A stretch of DNA of 64,000 bases from Flaccisagitta enflata (GCA_965153355.1 OZ231127.1:76446001-76510000), one strand, 5' to 3'. Counted from the stretch's first letter, positions 39,611-51,957 are shown. Made by a program: numbers and translations. The notes: generated from the sequence alone by a model not told the origin.

Positions 39611-40199
39611 CTATCTTCACAAATAAAATCTTTCCACTGCGAAAATAAGCGCGTTTATTGACTAGTTTAGGAAAACCAGTTGATCGCAATTTAATAAATA
39701 TTAAGTATGTGCATCTCTTGACTGAATCACAGCTGCCATTTTTTTAGTTAGCGATTCTTGGAGCTACTTGAGGTACTCTTGAGTGATGGAATCCCAAACC
39801 ATTTACACCATTTTCTTGATCTGCTCTTTCTCTACGTTTAGACTTATAGCTCTAAAGAGACTCAACGAATCATGGAAAAATAAGTGACATAAATGAAGCC
39901 TTTCGAATTTGCAAGCAGGCTACGCAAACCACATCTGTCTAGCTCAATTTGTTTAGAAGTAATTCAAAAAAGTGTGAAGTGATATCGGTTGAAGATTGTG
40001 TGGAATGGCAAAAGCAAAATTGAAATATTTCATTCAAAGTTGAATAACTCTTGAACGCATTGAGTTAGAAAAATGCGGTTTGCGCAAACTGCTTGCAAAT
40101 TTGAAAAGCTGTAATTTTGTCACCAATTTTTTAGGATTTGTCAAATATAACCAGAGATGAATGTTAAAATGTGCGGAAAGATCTTATTTGTGAAGATAG
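39611..40199 (-). mobile_element. Tc1/mariner-like transposon relict
   Basis: The 589-bp element has inverted ends CTATCTTCACAAATAA followed by R-ATCTTTCC and is flanked by TA on both sides. The right TA begins a short (TA)n run. The minus strand carries a decayed transposase C-terminus. The length is about half that of an autonomous element, so most of the transposase is deleted. Confidence 0.75.
39701..39825 (-). pseudogene. Decayed Tc1-like transposase C-terminal fragment
   Basis: Read from 39825 downwards, the frame contains Val-Trp-Asp-Ser-Ile-Thr-Gln-Glu-Tyr-Leu-Lys, a stop, then Leu-Gln-Glu-Ser-Leu and Met-Ala-Ala-Val-Ile-Gln, ending Ala-His-Thr. This order (W-x-S-I-x-x-E-Y-L, then x-S-M/L then A-V-I, then H-T) is that of the C-terminal region of Tc1-type transposases. 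Two stops show it is dead. The catalytic DDE region is not recognisable here. Confidence 0.6.
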
Positions 40200-40309
40200 T
40201 ATATATATATATATACCTGGAGTACCTGCACCCAGTTTTGTTGGATATGAATCCTATGAACTCTCACTGAAAATATCTTTTTCTTAGTTTTCCTGACTTC
40301 TATAAAAGA

Positions 40310-40450
40310 AAAGCAAGGCCAGATACGCGGCAGGACAGTCATGGATGGTCAGGCAGGGGCAGTAGTGCAGAATCTGTTTGCAATTAATATTTTGGACAGA
40401 CTGACCGGCCAATCAACACAGCAAGGTAAAGTCGTGTTTTCACGACTGAA
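40310..40450 (+). mobile_element. Subfamily B-like element
   Basis: GCAAGGCCAGATACGCGGC, GGCAGGGGCAGTAGTGC, a degraded GGACAGACTGACC run, and GTCGTGTTTTCACGAC as terminal hairpin. Confidence 0.7.
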
Positions 40451-40743
40451 AAGTTAACCTGCACTTACAATTTGCATTACAGTATAATATCTATATCAAC
40501 CCATAGTTGGTTACTCTGAAATCTTATCAACAACACAGCAATATAAAGATTAAGGGCTAAAAGAGGTTTGGGAAAAATGGTAGATGAATGAAATTCAAAA
40601 AACTACAAATAATGAAGGTCTTACAATTGACATAATTTCTTCTTTGTTATGATGTTGATGGCTTGATCAAAACCCCTTCTCTATATTGACAACAGAAAAA
40701 ACTCAGAGAACCTCCTCCACCTTTAATGATGCGTTTTTACCCA

Positions 40744-40962
40744 AACAAGTGACAGGGGGTCATAATATCTTAGCAGACAGGTGGGCAGGGGCATCGAACC
40801 TCCATCCACACCCCTACCTTGACCTACACACACAAACATACACAAACAAGTATCAAGAACGCTCGTTTTCCCACTTTTTTACTTAATCATTACGGACAAA
40901 CGAACCAACAGACGGATGGACAGATGGACAAAGCCTCTTATAGGGTTGCATGTCAGCAACTA
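40744..40962 (+). mobile_element. Hairpin-ended (CCGT)n element, subfamily A
   Basis: Begins AACAAGTGACAGGGGGTCAT, then GGTGGGCAGGGGCATC, a degraded (ACGG)n run, GCCTCTTATAGGGTTGCATG and CAGCAACTACAAAG. Opposite orientation to the copies at 130 and 10149. Confidence 0.75.
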
Positions 40963-40965
40963 CAA

Positions 40966-41680
40966 AGGCCAAGTATGCTCCATCAGGGCTCTGGATGAGG
41001 CAGTAAACTAACAAAATTTTGTTTGAGGCATTTTAGGTTTCAGAATTGATTTTGCTGCTCCCAAAGGGGTAAGATAATTTGGAACTGCCATTACTGCCAC
41101 ACTAAGTCTTTTTCACCAAAAAAAGGCATTAAACTCTCAGTAAGGGCCCAGTAAACCTAAGCATGATGGTTTTTGATCAAGATGTTGATCTTGGACCATT
41201 TTTGAATAATGATATAGATTCCTCATCTCAAAATTGATAAGATTACTAATGAAATTGCGACAGCTACCTCATTTAATGACTTTTTTTACCAAAATAAGGC
41301 CAAAAAAAGCTCAATCGGGGCCATGAGTGCGACAGTAAATTTTCAAAATATTCATCTTTGACCATTCTTGACTAAAGAACTAGTTCCCCTTCTTCAAAAT
41401 TACTCAAATAGCACATAGAACCACCACTACTACCTTTCTTAATGTTTTTTTTTATGCAAAAAGTGCTAAAAATGCTCTATCAGGGCCCTAAGAATGGCGA
41501 TTTTGAGCAAAATATTGATCTTAGGTAATTTTTAATGGCAGATTCGAATTCCTCACCCCAAAATTAGTAAAATTGACCATTTATGTGCTACTGCTGCTTC
41601 ACAAAGTGGTATTTTTATCCAAAATAGGCCAAAATTGCCTCAGTCAAATCGACGATGAAAATTTGGGTAATACCCCTCAC
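40966..41680. repeat. Diverged tandem repeat of about 165 bp, about five units
   Basis: Anchor blocks of the form AGGCCAAAA-GCTCAATCGGGGCC occur at about 40966, 41124, 41297, 41461 and 41627, each followed by CAAAATATTGATCTT-like and CTCAAAATT-like blocks. A stray related unit is at 39300-39375. Confidence 0.65.
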
Positions 41681-41874
41681 ACAAATAGTGTCAGTGCTCC
41701 CTGGTATCAAACGAATATGCACTTTTTTTGCAATAAACATTCAGTCAAAACACCAATGATGCTATTTCGCCCCTGAAATGGGCGCTACAACCTGAATGGG
41801 TGGAGGCTATCCGAGAAGTTTGGAGAGATGGAGCGAGAGGAGAAGGAAGATAGAAAGGGAATATGGTAAAGTGG

Positions 41875-42460
<586 letters not shown>

Positions 42461-42496
42461 GTGTTTGCCTACATTTCCAACCTGTTTGTACTTTTT

Positions 42497-42606
42497 AGGT
42501 GCGACAAAGCACCTCTATAACTGGCTGTGTCCGTCGGTTGGTCTGTCTGTCGGGTAACGCATTCATTCGACGATCCGCACGTCGCACCTTATTGGCCTAC
42601 TTGGCC
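42497..42606 (-). mobile_element. Hairpin-ended (CCGT)n element, subfamily D
   Basis: Hairpin AGGTGCGACAAAGCACCT, CTATAACTGGCTGTGTCCG, (CGGT/CTGT)n, ATTCGACGATCCGCACG, then GTCGCACCT (exact complement of AGGTGCGAC) and GGCCTACTTGGCC with TTGTTT. Confidence 0.78.
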
Positions 42607-42988
42607 TTGTTTAATTCAAATTACATAAGCTTAGCTTCTTTTCTAGCTATGGCAAACACAATGTTCCTTTTCTGTCATGGCGCATGCGTCAGTATAAAAT
42701 CATTCTCTACGTGCGAGTGCGCTGGACGTAAAAAAAGAAAACTAGGGAGGCGTCAAAGAAAATGCTTTACGATTATATTCTTGGGGTTGACGACGCGAAA
42801 AAAAAAGCTAAAAAGTGAATGCGAGGGTGGAAATAGTTACGAGCTTATGGACTTATGTATATGAGAAAGAAAGAGTGTGGGTTTCAAGGGTCACGCCAAG
42901 TGGAGAGCATTCAAAGAAAAAGTGATAGAGATCAACGCTGATGATGAGTGATTATGGCTTGAAATATACTATGATGATACATATCATA

Positions 42989-43307
42989 CCGTATTTTTTC
43001 TAAAAAGAAATTGAAATAAAACTTGGCTTTTTAACTTTCCAATTAGCGCCCCCTTTATATCGTAGTTGAGCTGTCATTCAGTCTATCTTTTTTATGAAAG
43101 GCTACCAAAATGCTAAATTTGACTCAAAATGGAGATATTCCTTCTATAAATCTGTTTGAAAGTCTTTGAAACTGGCTCATTGTGTTGTTTTTTATCATCA
43201 TTTTACTCAATATTTCTGTTCAAATTTTTTCTAAAAAGCATAACACTGATAAAAAAAAAAGAGGGGGGGGAGCTTTTTGGAGGGGGCGCTTTTTAGAAAA
43301 AATACGG
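42989..43307. mobile_element. TA-flanked inverted-repeat element (MITE) with CCGTATTTTTTC ends
   Basis: Left end CCGTATTTTTTCTAAAAAG, right end its complement; TA lies directly outside each end. Length 319 bp. Subterminal GCGCCCCCTTT and its complement-like GGGGGCGC add to the symmetry. No coding frame. The TA duplication points to the IS630/Tc1/mariner group. Confidence 0.75.
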
Positions 43308-43365
43308 TACATTAGTTCGTCGTACGTGAAGGCAGATAGTGAATTGAAAACTATGGCTAACTAGG

Positions 43366-43480
43366 CCAACACGTACGCCGTGTGGATCGTCGAACAAGCG
43401 CTTTACCGACCAACCGAGCGACCGACCGACCAAATGACGGAAACAGCCTGTTATAGTTGTGCTCTGGCGCACGTAAAATA
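43366..43480 (+). mobile_element. Hairpin-ended (CCGT)n element, subfamily D
   Basis: AGGCCAACACGTACGCC, GTGTGGATCGTCGAAC, (CGAC)n, TGTTATAGTTGTGCTC and GGCGCACGTAAAA. ACGTACGCC pairs with GGCGCACGT except one base. Confidence 0.7.
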
Positions 43481-43500
43481 GGAGAAAATCTGAGAGCCAC

Positions 43501-43646
43501 AAGGCAAGATATACGGCACTCCAGTAGCGGAAGGTTGGGCAGGGGTAGTAACGCGAAAACCGCTCGCAAATGATAATGTTACCGACAGAACGACCAACTG
43601 ATCGACCGACCGACACAAAGTAAAGAGTCGCGTGTCAGCGACGAAA
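43501..43646 (+). mobile_element. Subfamily B-like element
   Basis: Contains ATATACGGCACTCC, GGGCAGGGGTAGTAACGCG, a (CGAC)n run, and a terminal hairpin GTCGCGTGTCAGCGAC. It lies directly after a subfamily D copy. Confidence 0.7.
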
Positions 43647-43825
43647 AGCTAAGACGCAAGTGCCGCGGGCAGGGTAAGGCAGAAAGTGAGATAGACAGAT
43701 ATGGAATATATGGCAAAGAAAGAAAGAGAGAAAAATAAACAAAAGAGCGAAATCAAAACTATTGGCAAATGCAACAAAGAAGGGAAGCGAAGCCTCCAGC
43801 GAAACAAGAAAGAGTGACAATGGAG

Positions 43826-44640
43826 AAGAAGAAGAAGAAGAAAAAGAAGAAGAAGAAGAAGAAGAAGAAGAAGAAAAAAGAAAAAGAAAAAAAAAAGAAA
43901 AGAAAAAGAAAATGAAAAAGAAAAAGAAAAAGAAAAAGAAAAAGAAAAAGAAAGAAAAAAGAAAAAAGAGGAAAAGAAAAAGAGAAAGGGAAAGAGAAAG
44001 AGTAAAACAAAAACGAAAACAAAAAGAAAAAACAAAAAAAAAGGAAAACATAAAACAAAAACAAAAACAAAAATAAAAACAAAACAAAAACAAAATGAAA
44101 AAGAAAGAGAAAAAGAAAAAGAAAAAGAAAAAGAAAAGGAAAAGGAAAAGGAAAAGGAAAAGGAAAAAGAAAAAGAAAAAGAAAGAAAATGAAAATGAAA
44201 ATGAAAATGAAAATGAAAAAGAAAAAGAAAAAGAAAAAGAGAAAAAGAAAAAGAAAAAGAAAAAGAAAAAGAAAAAGAAAAAGAAAAAGAAAAAGAAAAG
44301 AAGAAGAAGAAGAAAAAGAAAAAGAAAAAGAAAAAGAAAAAGAAAAAGAAAAAGGAAAAGGAAAGAGAAAAAGAAAAAGAAAAAGAAAAAGAAAAAGAAA
44401 AAGAAAGAGAAAAAGAAAAAGAAAAAGAAAAAGAAAAAGAAAAAGAAAAAGAAAAAGAAAAAGAAAAAATGAAAATGAAGATGAAGAAGGAAATTTTTGG
44501 GAAAAACAACAAAACAAATAATGAAAATGAAGCTTAAAAAAAGAAAATGAAGGAAACGAAAGGAATGCAAAAAATAGAATCATGATAAAAAAGGAAAAGA
44601 AAAAAAGAAAAAAAGAAAAAAAATAGTAGAAGACGACTGC
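43826..44640. repeat. 800-bp purine-only tract of GAA and AAAAG units
   Basis: (GAA)n, then AAAAGA hexamers with blocks of AAAAGG, AAAATG and AAAACA. Frames of about 290-310 codons on minus (Phe/Leu/Ser) have no domain. Confidence 0.97.
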
Positions 44641-44939
44641 AGCAAAGAACAATTTACCGCTGAGGAGAGACATTAAGTGAAGGACATTGAATGAAGGACA
44701 TTTCGCGTGACAGAGATACGAGGATGGACTATCAGGATAGAGTATCAGGATCGACTATCGGTCGACTGGCAGTCGATTGAGAGGTCGACCAGAACCTCAC
44801 AACACACAAAACACACTGTCAGTGTCACAAGATGGGTGGACGATTTACGAGTTAGAGAGAAAGACCGTGATGTAGATAGGTGAGGGGGTAAAGAAAACAT
44901 GAGAATAAGGAAATAAAGGTAGAAACAAAGGAAGAATTC

Positions 44940-45000
44940 AAGGAAAGAAAAGAAAAGAAAAGAAAAGAAAAGAAAAGAAAAGAAAAGAAAAGAAAGAAGA
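44940..45000. repeat. (AAAAG)n pentamer
   Basis: About eleven units of GAAAA/AAAAG. Confidence 0.95.
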
Positions 45001-45214
45001 AAGACAGGAGTAAAATAAAGAACCGCGTGAGTCAGAAAGAAAGTGATACAGTGAAGGAGTAAGAGATAATTCCGTAAATGGTGGATAACGCGAAAGGGCG
45101 CAAATGTTTTACTCGGGGCAGCAATGAATGTTGGAGATAATTTTGAGGGGCGGACAAATTACTCTACATTTACCGTAACAGAAACACTCCTGGTGTACGT
45201 GACGGAGGGACGGC

Positions 45215-45402
45215 GATGACGATGATGACGATGACGATGACGACGGCGATGACGATGATGACGATGACGATGACGACGGCGATGACGATGATGACGACGA
45301 CGACGATGACGACGACGATGCCGATAATGACGACGATGACGACGACGACGACGACGATGACGATGACAATGACGATGACGACGATGACGACGACGACGAC
45401 GA
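45215..45402. repeat. (GAC/GAT)n trinucleotide array
   Basis: Contains a higher-order unit GATGACGATGATGACGATGA with GGC interruptions, repeated twice at its start. Confidence 0.93.
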
Positions 45403-45532
45403 AATGCGCCGATGCATTGACCTCTAAATAGTGCGGGAAAATTGAATTTGCGTTGGAAGCCTGGAGGCAAATTGGTGAAACATCCGTCTGATGATCGCGT
45501 GCACATGCATTGTCTCAACGCTGATGCCTTGA

Positions 45533-45660
45533 TGCATTGCGTGCATTGCGTGCATTGCGTGCATTTTGTTCATTGCATACGTTGCGTGCATTGTGTGAAT
45601 TGCGTACATTACGCGCATTACGAGCACATCGCGCATTGCATGCACTGTCCCATTAAGGAA
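45533..45660. repeat. 9-bp GCATTGCGT minisatellite
   Basis: At least ten units of GCATTGCGT and variants (TCATTGCAT, GAATTGCGT, GCATTACGA). Both strands stay open but the products are only His/Cys or Met/Ala/His repeats. Confidence 0.8.
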
Positions 45661-45854
45661 CGTGCATCGCATGTATTACTATCACGTGCATCACATGGCA
45701 TGTAAATGCACATCTAATGGCATCGATGCATTTTTCATTGCGCAAAAATCGAGAATGTGTCGAAGTAAAACAAAAATATAATCAAAATCAACACGCTTAC
45801 TGAGCGACCGACCACCACAACGAGTCCCACGCACACGCGAGTTGTACTATTTGA

Positions 45855-46015
45855 ATACAACATGAACGTGTGTACATAAGGTAACGCTCCAGAGACTAAT
45901 ACAACGTGCGTACATACGGTAACACTCAAAGGTCTGTTACAACATGATCGTGTGTACATACGGTAACACTCAAGGGTCTGATACAACGTGCGTACATACG
46001 GTAACACTCAAGGGA
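45855..46015. repeat. Minisatellite with alternating 38/44-bp units
   Basis: GTGYGTACATACGGTAACAC starts at 45868, 45906, 45950 and 45988. Confidence 0.85.
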
Positions 46016-46240
46016 CAAAGCGTCAAAACGGATCGCTTTGTGATAAGGTCGACAGATCTCTAGATGCCGAGCAGGTCATGGAAATGCGAAAATAAAAACC
46101 ACTTAAACATAAAACAAAAAGACAAATGTACATACTGATCAGAAAATGGCAAAGGGATACAACTGGTAGCGAATAAGTTGAAACGGATTCACTTTAGTTA
46201 AGAGCTTTGAGGTGATAAATTTGTAGAATGAGAAAAAACC

Positions 46241-46479
46241 AAATGACGCAGGGTCGCAATAGCATTTTGGACGGGTGGGCACTGGGCAGGGGCATACAAC
46301 CCCCCTCCACAGACATGCAAAAACGAAATCAAAAACACAGCATCAAGTATATTTACAAAATTTCCAACTCGATTTAGACCCATGGACGGACCAACGGACC
46401 AACGGACCAACGGACCTTCTGACCGACGGACCAACTAACAGACAGACAAAGCCTCTTTTAGAGAAGCGTGTCTACAACA
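46241..46479 (+). mobile_element. Hairpin-ended (CCGT)n element, subfamily A
   Basis: Has AAATGACGCAGGGTCGCAAT, GGGTGGGCACTGGGCAGGGG, a (GGACCAAC)n run from 46391, and GCCTCTTTTAGAGAAGCGTG. It is followed about 20 bp later by a subfamily D copy in the same orientation. Confidence 0.75.
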
Positions 46480-46499
46480 GAAAAACAAAAGAAAATGAA

Positions 46500-46627
46500 A
46501 CAAGGGCAAGTAGGCCAATAAGGTGCGCCGTGTGGATCGTCAAACGAATGCGTTACCAACCAACCAACCAACCAACCAACCGACCGACCGACACAGCCAT
46601 TTATAGAGGTTCTTCGGCGCACCTAAG
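46500..46627 (+). mobile_element. Hairpin-ended (CCGT)n element, subfamily D
   Basis: AACAAGGGCAAGTAGGCC, AAGGTGCGCCG, GTGTGGATCGTC, (CCAA)n and (CCGA)n, TTTATAGAGG, then CGGCGCACCTAAG. AGGTGCGCCG and CGGCGCACCT are exact complements. Confidence 0.78.
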
Positions 46628-46750
46628 AAGGAAAACAAGGGACGGATATGAAAAAAAAGGGAGAAAAAAGAAGGAAAACAAAAAACAAACAAACAAACAA
46701 AAGAAACAATGAAATAAACAAAGAATGAAACAAAGAAAGAAACACAGAAA

Positions 46751-47440
<690 letters not shown>

Positions 47441-47641
47441 ACATAGAAACACAGAAGCAAGAAGCAAGAAGTTGCGCCCACACTCAAGCACAAAGACCGA
47501 GGGAAGGGCCACAAAAAAAGAACAAAACCTAAACCATGGAAGAGTTCCACAGCACAAAAATCCTCCAACTAAAGCAGTCGCTAAATCATACCAATAACGC
47601 TAAAAGCCTCTTGAACACTGACTCCACCTGGCTCTAAGCGT

Positions 47642-47642
<1 letters not shown>

Positions 47643-47702
<60 letters not shown>
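47643..47702. repeat. (CT)n
   Basis: Run of about 30 units, followed at 47756-47795 by GTTGTTGTT blocks. Confidence 0.97.
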
Positions 47703-47707
<5 letters not shown>

Positions 47708-48158
47708 CTTCCTACGCATCTTGCCAGGTATCCATGATGTTGTCATTGCTATCTTGTCGTTGTTGTTGTTGTCAATGTTGTTGTTGTTGTTGTCATGGTT
47801 CCTAAGGTTAGCGTTGAGTTGGCGCTCTTCGTTGCCTCAGAGATGATTGGAGACAAGAAAGAGGTCAAATGCAGATTTGAAAAACACAAAACCCCAAAAG
47901 TGAGGAAGAATCAGAGGTAAAAAAGAAATAAGTGAGGAAGAATCAGAGGAAAACAGAAAAAAAGACAGAAAATGATCAGAAAAAAGTAAGATACTCCTGA
48001 AAAGGGAAAAAGGTGTTTGGGAGTAAACTAAAACCGAATCCTGCGTATTTTCACTACAACCCCTTAGAGTGGCAGTCTTTATGGTCACGTTTACCGAGAC
48101 TTCGCGCCCTTTTGGCGTTTGTTTTTTTGCGGTCAACCACTCGAAAGCGGGTAACGAG

Positions 48159-48273
48159 TTAGGGTTAGGGGTAGAGTCAGTGTTAGGGTTAGGGATACGG
48201 TCTGGGATAGTCTTAGGGGTAAGGTTAGGGTAGGGGTTAGGGCTAGTGTTAGGGGTTGGGGTGTTTTAGGGCG
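48159..48273. repeat. Degenerate interstitial telomere-like repeats
   Basis: GTTAGGGTTAGGG, TTAGGGGTAAGGTTAGGG and similar: about nine TTAGGG or TTAGGGG words, some perfect, others with insertions. Plus strand is G-rich. Confidence 0.75.
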
Positions 48274-48732
48274 TAATATCTACTTGCCGATTGAAAGTTT
48301 GCTCTGGCGGAATTTTCGGGAAATTCACGTGCGATACCTCATCTACAAAATTACCGACTCAGTATATATCCAACTTTTTATGTCTTCGCCGTCACATTTC
48401 CGACAATTTCCCTCCATCCACGGCATCTTCACTGTCCCTTCCTTTCGTTTTTCCTTTTCCATCTCTTAAGACTCAACCGCAATTTATGCAATACCTCAAC
48501 CACTCTCAGTCCTTCTTTTCCTTTTCTAGGAAACCTAATAAACCCTGACAAGCCCCCATTTTCCATTTTCTCTCTCCCCAACCCCCAACCAGTCCCCTGC
48601 ATTCCCCCTTTGCCAATCTCTCTATTCAACCCCTAACCAATCGCGCTGTCAGTCCCCCGCCGTGCTGAGATCCTCATTCTGCTGGCGATGGAAGTATATA
48701 ATTTTCCCTTCTTTTGTTTACATTACTCTGGG

Positions 48733-49070
48733 ATTGGAGAGAAATGGTTATAAGGCGACGGCGGTGGCAGCGGCCGCCTGAGTGTGGCCGAGAGAAAAGT
48801 GGTGGAGGTGGTACCGGCCACATTGGTGGCGGTGGTGTTGGTATCGGTGGTGGTAGTGGTGGCGGTGGCGGTGGTGGTGGCGCCGGCGCCGGCGCCGGAG
48901 AAAAATGGTAGCGGTCGCATGGGTGGCGGCGGCGGCGGCGGTGGTGGTGGTGGTGGTGGTGGTGGTGGTGGTGGTGGTGGTGGTGGTGGTGGTGGTGGTG
49001 GTGGTGGTGGTGGTGGTGGTGGTGGTGGTGGTGGCGGAGAAAAATGGTGGTGGTAGCGGCCGCATGGGTG

Positions 49071-49101
<31 letters not shown>

Positions 49102-49110
49102 TGGTGGTAT
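48733..49110. repeat. (GGT)n/(GGC)n
   Basis: (GGT)n 48939-49033 perfect, flanked by GGTGGC mixtures and a GCCGGCGCCGGCGCCGG palindromic run at 48880. Poly-Gly, poly-His and poly-Val frames are non-genic. Confidence 0.95.
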
Positions 49111-49379
49111 CATTATCTATGTATATTGAATAAGTGGTGAGGGGGTTAAGGTATTGATTGTTGAGCGGTTTCACTACAGTGTAGAAGGCGGATGTGGATG
49201 TTCTACGGAGACAAAAATGGATACGGATGTAGTTATGGACCATTATGCGCTGAAAGAGGTGGTGGTAGCAATGCCTTAAAACGTGGAGGAGCGGCGGTGG
49301 AATAATAGGAGCTGTGGGCATGATGGAGCAGGTGACAGTGAAAGATGGCGATGGAAAAGGGAGACGGTGAGACGGCGCG

Positions 49380-49585
49380 GTGAGGCGGTGAGGGAGTTGC
49401 ATTGTGGCGTAGTGGTGGAGTGGCGCAGTGGCAAGTTGCAAAGTGGCGGAATGGCAAAGTGGCGTAGCGGTGGAGTGGCGCAGTAGCAATATGGTGGAGA
49501 GATAAAGAGGCGTAGTGACGCAGTAGCATAGTGGTGCAGTGGCAAAGTTGCGTAGTAGTAAAGTTCGATTGTGGTGGAGTGGCGG
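49380..49585. repeat. Degenerate GTGGCGCAGTGGCAAAGT repeat
   Basis: Units of 8, 9 and 16-17 bp built on AGTGGCG/AGTGGTG; the minus strand gives His/Tyr/Ala/Thr-rich frames. Confidence 0.8.
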
Positions 49586-50160
49586 AGATGACATCCACGC
49601 CGCGAAATCCCGTATCAACAAGAGGAAATGAGTCCGTGCGAAGGAAAAGGGTTTGGGCCGTAACATGATAAAAAGGCACGAGAAATTGAAAGCAGATTAA
49701 ACAGAAAAAAGACAGAAAAAAAAGACAACAAGACGGACAGACTGTTGGCGTTAAGAAAGAGACTAACAGCATGGTAATTACCGGTAAAAAGGCACGAGAA
49801 AACCAAAGAAGATTAAACAGAAAAAGACAGAAAAAAAAGACATCAAGATGGAAAATCGGGAAAAAACAGTCGACAGTACAGACAGACCGATATACGGACA
49901 GACTCTCGGCGTTAAGGAAAGAGACTTACAGCGAAGAAGATGGACAGAAAGGCCATCTCCACTGGAAAGACAGATGAAAGTAGTGAGTGAGATAGACAGG
50001 TGGATGAGGCTCCCGATGGATAAAAACTTTCAAACTCTCGCAAAGATATCTAAGAGATATTCTTCAGGGTTGAGAAGGTTGACTGACGATTATATGGGGA
50101 AATGACGTTTAGACGACACAAGGGCCCCAGTTCCACCCAGTAAGCCACGACCTTTCGGTA

Positions 50161-50730
<570 letters not shown>

Positions 50731-51059
50731 ACTGAAAGCGTAATATTTTCACCCTCGACCCTCCACCCTCATTTCGACTGTCGGCCATGTTGGTTTTCAG
50801 ACGGAGAAATTTGTTCTTACATCGTTATAGCTTATGGTCGACATATTTCTCTCTTTCTCCATTAGATGTTCCATATTTGTCCAGGACGACACGCACTCAT
50901 CGATTCTCGGCGAATTACTTGAGCAAGAAATGTTCTTCTCCCAAGAAGTAATAAGTCTTGCTGTATTATTGTAGTCTATTTATTTGCCTGACTACAATTA
51001 ATCAGCGTGATTCTTTTGTTTCTTTTGCGTCACGTCTCATGCCAATTATTTCAAGCGTT

Positions 51060-51168
51060 GTTTGTTTGTTTGTTTGTTTGTTTGTTTGTTTGTTTGTTTG
51101 TTTGTTTGTTTGTTTGTTTGTTTGTTTGTTTGTTTGTTTGTTTGTTTGTTTATTTGTTTGTAAATGGT
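51060..51168. repeat. (GTTT)n
   Basis: About 25 units with one ATTT. Confidence 0.97.
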
Positions 51169-51314
51169 TGACTTTTATGTTTGTTTTTTTGCTGGTTTGT
51201 TTGTTTGTACTTCCGTGTGTTTGTTTGCGTTTTTGTTTGTCGCAATGTATACAGTATCCTGAAATGCAACTCTATGTGCTCGCAAAAGGTTTACCAACAT
51301 ATTGTGTGTTTTTA

Positions 51315-51570
51315 TGTTGCGGACATGCAACTCTATAAGAGGCTTTGTCCATTCGTCCGTCCGTCCGTCCATCCGTCCGTCCGTCCGTCTGTCCGCCCGT
51401 CGGTCTGTCCGTGATGATCGAGTTGAACCGTGCAAAAACGCGCATTTTTGAGACTACCGTTGTGATTGTCTATGTGTGTGAATGTGTGTGGGGTGGGTGA
51501 GGGTGTGGATGAGGGTTGTATGCCCCTGCCCACCCATCCGCAACGATATTATGACCCCGTGTCACATATT
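51315..51570 (-). mobile_element. Hairpin-ended (CCGT)n element, subfamily A
   Basis: The hairpin GTTGCGGACATGCAAC is perfect; a long (CCGT)n run follows (51354-51412); then GCCCCTGCCCACCCATCCGC and ATGACCCCGTGTCAC. The far-end CATCCGCAAC repeats the hairpin arm. Confidence 0.82.
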
Positions 51571-51810
51571 CTAAAAAGAAAAGGCAAGATATGGCAAAGA
51601 CACAAAAGATGTTGCGCACACAGAAACTGTCATTTATGTCGTTTTACGTCGTTTTATATAATTTTATGTCATATAAAGTTATAATAAGTCATTTTTAAGT
51701 CATGTCCCTAACACTTGGCAATGGTTGACTAGATGTCCCTTACCAAGTTATTTATGTCTCGCACGCGACTTATAGGTGTTGGCCTCATTTTTCTCCAACA
51801 CTTCCGAACT

Positions 51811-51957
51811 GAACAAGGCCGGATACACGGCAATCCAGTCGCGGACAGTTGGGCAGGAGCAGTAATGCAAAAACCGCTTGGAATTCAAAAATGTGACGGA
51901 CGGACATACCGACCTACCGACCGACCGACCGACCGACATGGCAAGGAGTATAGTCAG
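51811..51957 (+). mobile_element. Hairpin-ended (CCGT)n element, subfamily B
   Basis: GAACAAGGCCGGATACACGG, GGGCAGGAGCAGTAATGC, (GGACGGAC/CGAC)n, GGAGTATAGTC. It faces the 52050 copy, so this pair forms an inverted cluster next to the A copy at 51315. Confidence 0.75.

Noticed and set aside
42499-42864. 121-codon plus frame with several cysteines and basic stretches
   Set aside because: It starts inside a subfamily D element and has no cysteine framework or splice support.
43635-44673. Three overlapping minus-strand frames of 287-311 codons
   Set aside because: All are Phe/Leu/Ser runs from the AAAAG purine tract; three open frames over one stretch indicate composition, not coding.
48674-49666. 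330-codon minus frame rich in His, Thr and Pro
   Set aside because: Follows the (GGT)n and AGTGGCG repeats; unit structure explains the lack of stops.
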